NCBI GenBank assembly: GCA_003963405.1
Contig: RXIY01000021.1
Span: 62,001 to 126,000 of the forward strand
Direction: 5' to 3'
Source: Hyphomicrobiales bacterium
GTDB taxonomy: Bacteria; Pseudomonadota; Alphaproteobacteria; Rhizobiales; Beijerinckiaceae
Length of the DNA stretch: 64,000 nucleotides
Part shown: piece by piece, positions 61,615 to 64,000 of the stretch
How the letters are laid out: every line of letters starts with the position of its first letter
Position numbering within the stretch: the first letter of the stretch is position 1
Notes under the pieces: model-generated
What the model saw: only the letters and a program-made list of their open reading frames with translations
Database searches by the model: none
Told to the model about the DNA's origin: nothing
Program-made: the position numbers and the translations under genes

Positions 61615-63440
61615 GGTCCAAATCTAACACTTGGGTTCCCTTGGCAGGAGGGCCGAACACTAGAGTCCCCAATGCGCCAGGAACGGACGTCGGGTCCGCA
61701 GTCTGGACCGACATCTCGCAACGACACCGTAGCCTCACCGCTCGGGACTTCCGAGCGTGGCTCGCTGCTTCGCTTCCCTTGACTTGTTAGGATCTTCGAT
61801 CGCCCCGACCGACTGGATGTATTTCGAAATATACTCCGGCGGCAGGCCGTGTTCTCTGCCACCTGCTAGGACAAAGTCCTTGTACCAGCTATAGGGTTTG
61901 AGGCTGTCGTCGATGTAGTCGGCGGTGGCGAGATAGGTAAGAACCTTCCGCCTGCGACCTTTGTCGTCGATGACAGTGACCATCGCGTGCTCGTAGCCGC
62001 TGCCGACGCCTTCGGCCTCATCTAGCTTGGCACGCTCGGCAGGGTCAAAGCTGAAAAGGACTCCGATTACGTTTTCGTTGGAACTGGCAAATGCGTTGCA
62101 TTTCCCGGATTTGTCCATGCTGCTTTTATGGAAGCGAAGCGCATGACCGGGCAAGGTAGCAATACCGAGCGGCTTGCAACTAGGCATGCGCTTAGACAAT
62201 CGGGCGGTCGACATATTGGACCCGTAGGCAAAATAGACGACCGGATCCGGTGGCCCGGTCTCTGTTATCTTCAGAGGCTCGATCGGCGGATCGCCCGGCT
62301 TAAGGATCGTGCGCAGGGGTACCGTCATGATGCCGTGCTCGTTAGATTTTTCGCCTTCGCGGGTGATGATGGGCTGTCCATTCTCGAGGTCTAGGATAGG
62401 AATGGGCCTGCCGGTCCATCCGCAGTCGGCGCAGCGCGGTCGTTCCCAGAGTAAGCCGGGTGCCGCCGTATTTTCGCCCTGTTCGGGTTCGAGGTGGGGC
62501 GAGCCGCAGTTCGGGCATTCCTCAGGCACACCGCGCAGCTCGCGAACAATTAATGAGGCCGCCATGCCGCTGGCATGCTGGGTCAACGAGTGCGCCATGT
62601 CGGCATCAATCCAGGTTGCCGACTTTGAGTGCGTCAGCCAGTTGGAAAACGTCCATGCGGACTCAAGCGCACCCTTGAGGGCCCCGCGACGCTCTTTGTT
62701 GGTGTCGCCCGTCAAAAGATCGTTACAGATGATCTCCGTCCACGCGCGGAAGTTCGCGCGCTGTGGCGGTGTGTCGGTCCACACTGCTGCGTCCTGCGCG
62801 ACGCCGATCAGTTCGAGTAACGTCTCGCGGCAGCGGACGCCGACGGCCTGATAGCCCGCGAGGTTATGCGCCTGTGTCACGGCGGTGCCTGCTTCTTCCA
62901 TCTTCTCGAAGATGGGACCGAACGGGAGGATGCGGAGATCGTGTTCCTGTTGTTCTTCCGTACGCGGAATACGAAGGATCAGGCCAATATGGAAGGTCAG
63001 AGCAAGATCCATATTTGGGAACTGCTCCTGAGAATAGAGGTTTGTACCGCCCGTTATGACCCACCAGCGATCCTTGTTGGTGTGAATGTCCCATACGTCG
63101 TGGCGGGTGCTCAGGACGGTCTCCGAGTAAACCTTCTGCATGAAGGTCACTTCGAGGTCAGGTGCCTGCCATTGAAAGTATTCCCGGACATTCTCGATCT
63201 CCTCTTCGGTAGCTTTCAACACGATCATCATCTCCGCAATGCGCCGGTCGAACCGCGCTGCAAAGGATTTGCGAAACCCCTCAACAATAGTCCGATGGCG
63301 CTGATCTTCCAAAATCCAACTCGGCTTCGCAGGATGTCCGCTTTGGGTCGAGTTGGTGCAAAAAGCACGAAGGTCAGAAGCGGTGGACCTGCAATTGATG
63401 CGCTCGCTCCCGCCGCAGGAACCGAGCGTTAGATTAAACC
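61615..63440. mobile_element. Terminal-inverted-repeat element carrying a zinc-ribbon/GGCT gene, no transposase
   Basis: The left end reads GGTCCAAATCTAACACTTGG then GTTCC (61615-61639). The reverse complement of the right end (63440 leftwards) reads GGTTTAATCTAACGCTCGGT then TCC. Aligned with two single-base gaps, about 18 of 23 positions agree. The segment of 1.8 kb interrupts the second primase copy and holds only one gene, about 100 bp from each end. No transposase is inside, so movement would need one supplied elsewhere. A short piece of the primase copy (about 35 bp) is missing at the junction, and I see no clean target duplication. Confidence 0.65.
61735..63312 (-). CDS. Unknown domain - zinc ribbon - gamma-glutamylcyclotransferase fusion
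   Basis: Up to 525 residues from a TTG at 63312; ATGs at 63231 and 63228 would give about 498. Residues about 1-250 are a region of unknown fold (EFFRK-type helix, KVYSETVLSTRHDVWDIHT, RWWVITGGTNLYSQEQFPN). Residues about 285-315 hold a zinc ribbon (ECPNCGSPH and RCADCGW). The C-terminal domain has the GGCT motif VYFAYGSNMSTARLSKRMPS and a catalytic Glu candidate in LDEAEGVGSGYE. GGCT enzymes cyclise gamma-glutamyl groups. As sole cargo of an inverted-repeat element within a phage satellite, a defence role is possible but only inferred. Confidence 0.75.
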   Translation of the reverse strand: MEDQRHRTIVEGFRKSFAARFDRRIAEMMIVLKATEEEIENVREYFQWQAPDLEVTFMQKVYSETVLSTRHDVWDIHTNKDRWWVITGGTNLYSQEQFPNMDLALTFHIGLILRIPRTEEQQEHDLRILPFGPIFEKMEEAGTAVTQAHNLAGYQAVGVRCRETLLELIGVAQDAAVWTDTPPQRANFRAWTEIICNDLLTGDTNKERRGALKGALESAWTFSNWLTHSKSATWIDADMAHSLTQHASGMAASLIVRELRGVPEECPNCGSPHLEPEQGENTAAPGLLWERPRCADCGWTGRPIPILDLENGQPIITREGEKSNEHGIMTVPLRTILKPGDPPIEPLKITETGPPDPVVYFAYGSNMSTARLSKRMPSCKPLGIATLPGHALRFHKSSMDKSGKCNAFASSNENVIGVLFSFDPAERAKLDEAEGVGSGYEHAMVTVIDDKGRRRKVLTYLATADYIDDSLKPYSWYKDFVLAGGREHGLPPEYISKYIQSVGAIEDPNKSREAKQRATLGSPER

Positions 63441-63575
63441 GCTCGCGCGCGTGGCCACAGACGGCTCAGCGACTCTGCAACCGGATCGACCACGCCGCTG
63501 CTAGCCGACGCGGCATCTTCATCGAGCGTCGGCACGGCGGCGACACCACCTATCGATTGCTGACCTTCCCCGCGC
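63434..63575 (+). pseudogene. Partial second copy of the primase C-terminal domain (right piece)
   Basis: In frame the sequence codes for NRSRAWPQTAQRLCNRIDHA then SRRGIFIERRHGGDTTYRLL, matching the last about 45 residues of the primase-helicase (KRSRAWPQTAQGLGNRIERA, RRRGITVERRHSGERMI). The DNA matches 61285-61430. It continues the left piece at 61455-61614, from which it is separated by the inverted-repeat element. The reading frame is open but has no own start. Confidence 0.8.
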
Positions 63576-64000
63576 CCTTTGCTTTTATCTTCGCCACCCG
63601 TCCAACATCGACCGGCGCTCTCGTCGTCCCACGGCGGCGACGGGCACCGGCCGTCTTAGTCACCATAGGGGTAGGGGTTTAAATCCCTCCATTAGGGCGG
63701 AGTCCCCAACCGGGTATGGTCCAAGCCATAGATTTTGCATGAAAAATCACGAAATTCTTTTTTTTATCAGCTGTTTAGATCGATTTTCCTGGCATGCTAC
63801 CGCCGCGCGATCAGGATTGCTCTCAAAGGGCGCGTAGGGGGTTGCTTCGCTCATCGAGATGGGACCGGCGCCTGGACTCAACTGAGAACAATCTTTCGTC
63901 GCGCCGACGCGCGCCTGCGCGCGCCGAAACACGCGCTTTGCAACTCGGTCCGATCCGCAAGTTGCGGCCAGGTCATCTCAGCGCGAACGGTGAAAAGGTG
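63576..64000. other. Window end inside the element, no supported gene
   Basis: These 425 bp have no convincing frame. AGGGGTTTAAATCCCT (63673-63688) is an almost perfect palindrome. GATTTT (63731-63736) pairs with AAAATC (63743-63748), and a run of eight T follows at 63758-63765, a weak terminator shape. The right attachment site is not reached. Confidence 0.5.

Noticed and set aside
62309-62851. Plus-strand frame of 180 codons inside the inverted-repeat element, considered as a transposase
   Set aside because: No DDE, HTH or other transposase motif; it is the shadow of the zinc-ribbon/GGCT gene.
63747-63932. 61-residue minus-strand frame near the window end
   Set aside because: No start support or similarity, and it overlaps the T-run region.

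Overview
The window looks like chromosome of a GC-rich alphaproteobacterium of the order Hyphomicrobiales. The evidence is the set of alphaproteobacterial core genes (hisD followed by an UPF0262 gene and a low-molecular-weight phosphatase gene, infA-maf, purA, folA-thyA, a TIM44-domain protein, hrpB) and a complete Caulobacter/Agrobacterium-type Tad (Cpa) pilus locus. A methanotroph-like relative such as Methylocystis or Methylosinus is my guess from general gene content; no gene here proves it.

Region 1 (1-22,800) is housekeeping. It holds the 5' part of xseA, then infA, maf, alr, a UbiH-like monooxygenase, a quinone oxidoreductase, a probable small RNA, rsfS-rlmH, purA behind a structured leader, a MarR regulator between two VOC-fold genes, DUF2948-hisD-UPF0262-phosphatase, an amidase, tRNA-Pro(CGG), folA-thyA, a TIM44-like protein, hrpB and a phosphomannomutase.

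Region 2 (22,800-34,000) is a Tad pilus island with visibly lower GC than its flanks. Two TadE/TadG-like pseudopilins and a standalone CpaC-N-like protein are on the minus strand. The Flp pilin (54 aa) and cpaA, cpaB, cpaC, cpaD, cpaE, cpaF, tadB and tadC follow on the plus strand.

Region 3 (34,000-49,800) is mixed chromosome: cobS, dusA, two glycosyltransferases, a periplasmic glucan (OpgG/OpgD) gene, ssb, a sterol-desaturase-like hydroxylase, an SRPBCC-histidine-kinase fusion that has lost its phospho-acceptor histidine, amino-sugar genes (nagA, a double-SIS deaminase/isomerase, murQ), and a cluster of small secreted repeat proteins, two of them curlin-like.

Region 4 (49,910 to the window end) is an integrated element. 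It begins at a 3' half of tRNA-Thr(TGT), followed by a set of 9-bp repeats and a tyrosine integrase. It carries small genes of unknown role, an HK97-type prohead protease followed by a strong terminator, a minus-strand block (tandem XRE regulators, an unknown protein, a HEPN-motif protein), and a plus-strand replication block (AlpA-like HTH, short primase-like protein, TOPRIM/P-loop primase-helicase). No portal, major capsid or terminase gene is visible, so it resembles a phage satellite or a decayed prophage. Two matching 52-bp modules sit at the start of its two plus-strand blocks. At its right side a 1.8-kb segment bounded by imperfect terminal inverted repeats carries one gene (unknown N-terminal domain, zinc ribbon, gamma-glutamylcyclotransferase). 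It splits a second, vestigial copy of the primase C-terminus. I consider this nested cargo, the paired 52-bp modules and the HEPN operon the best candidates for something new.
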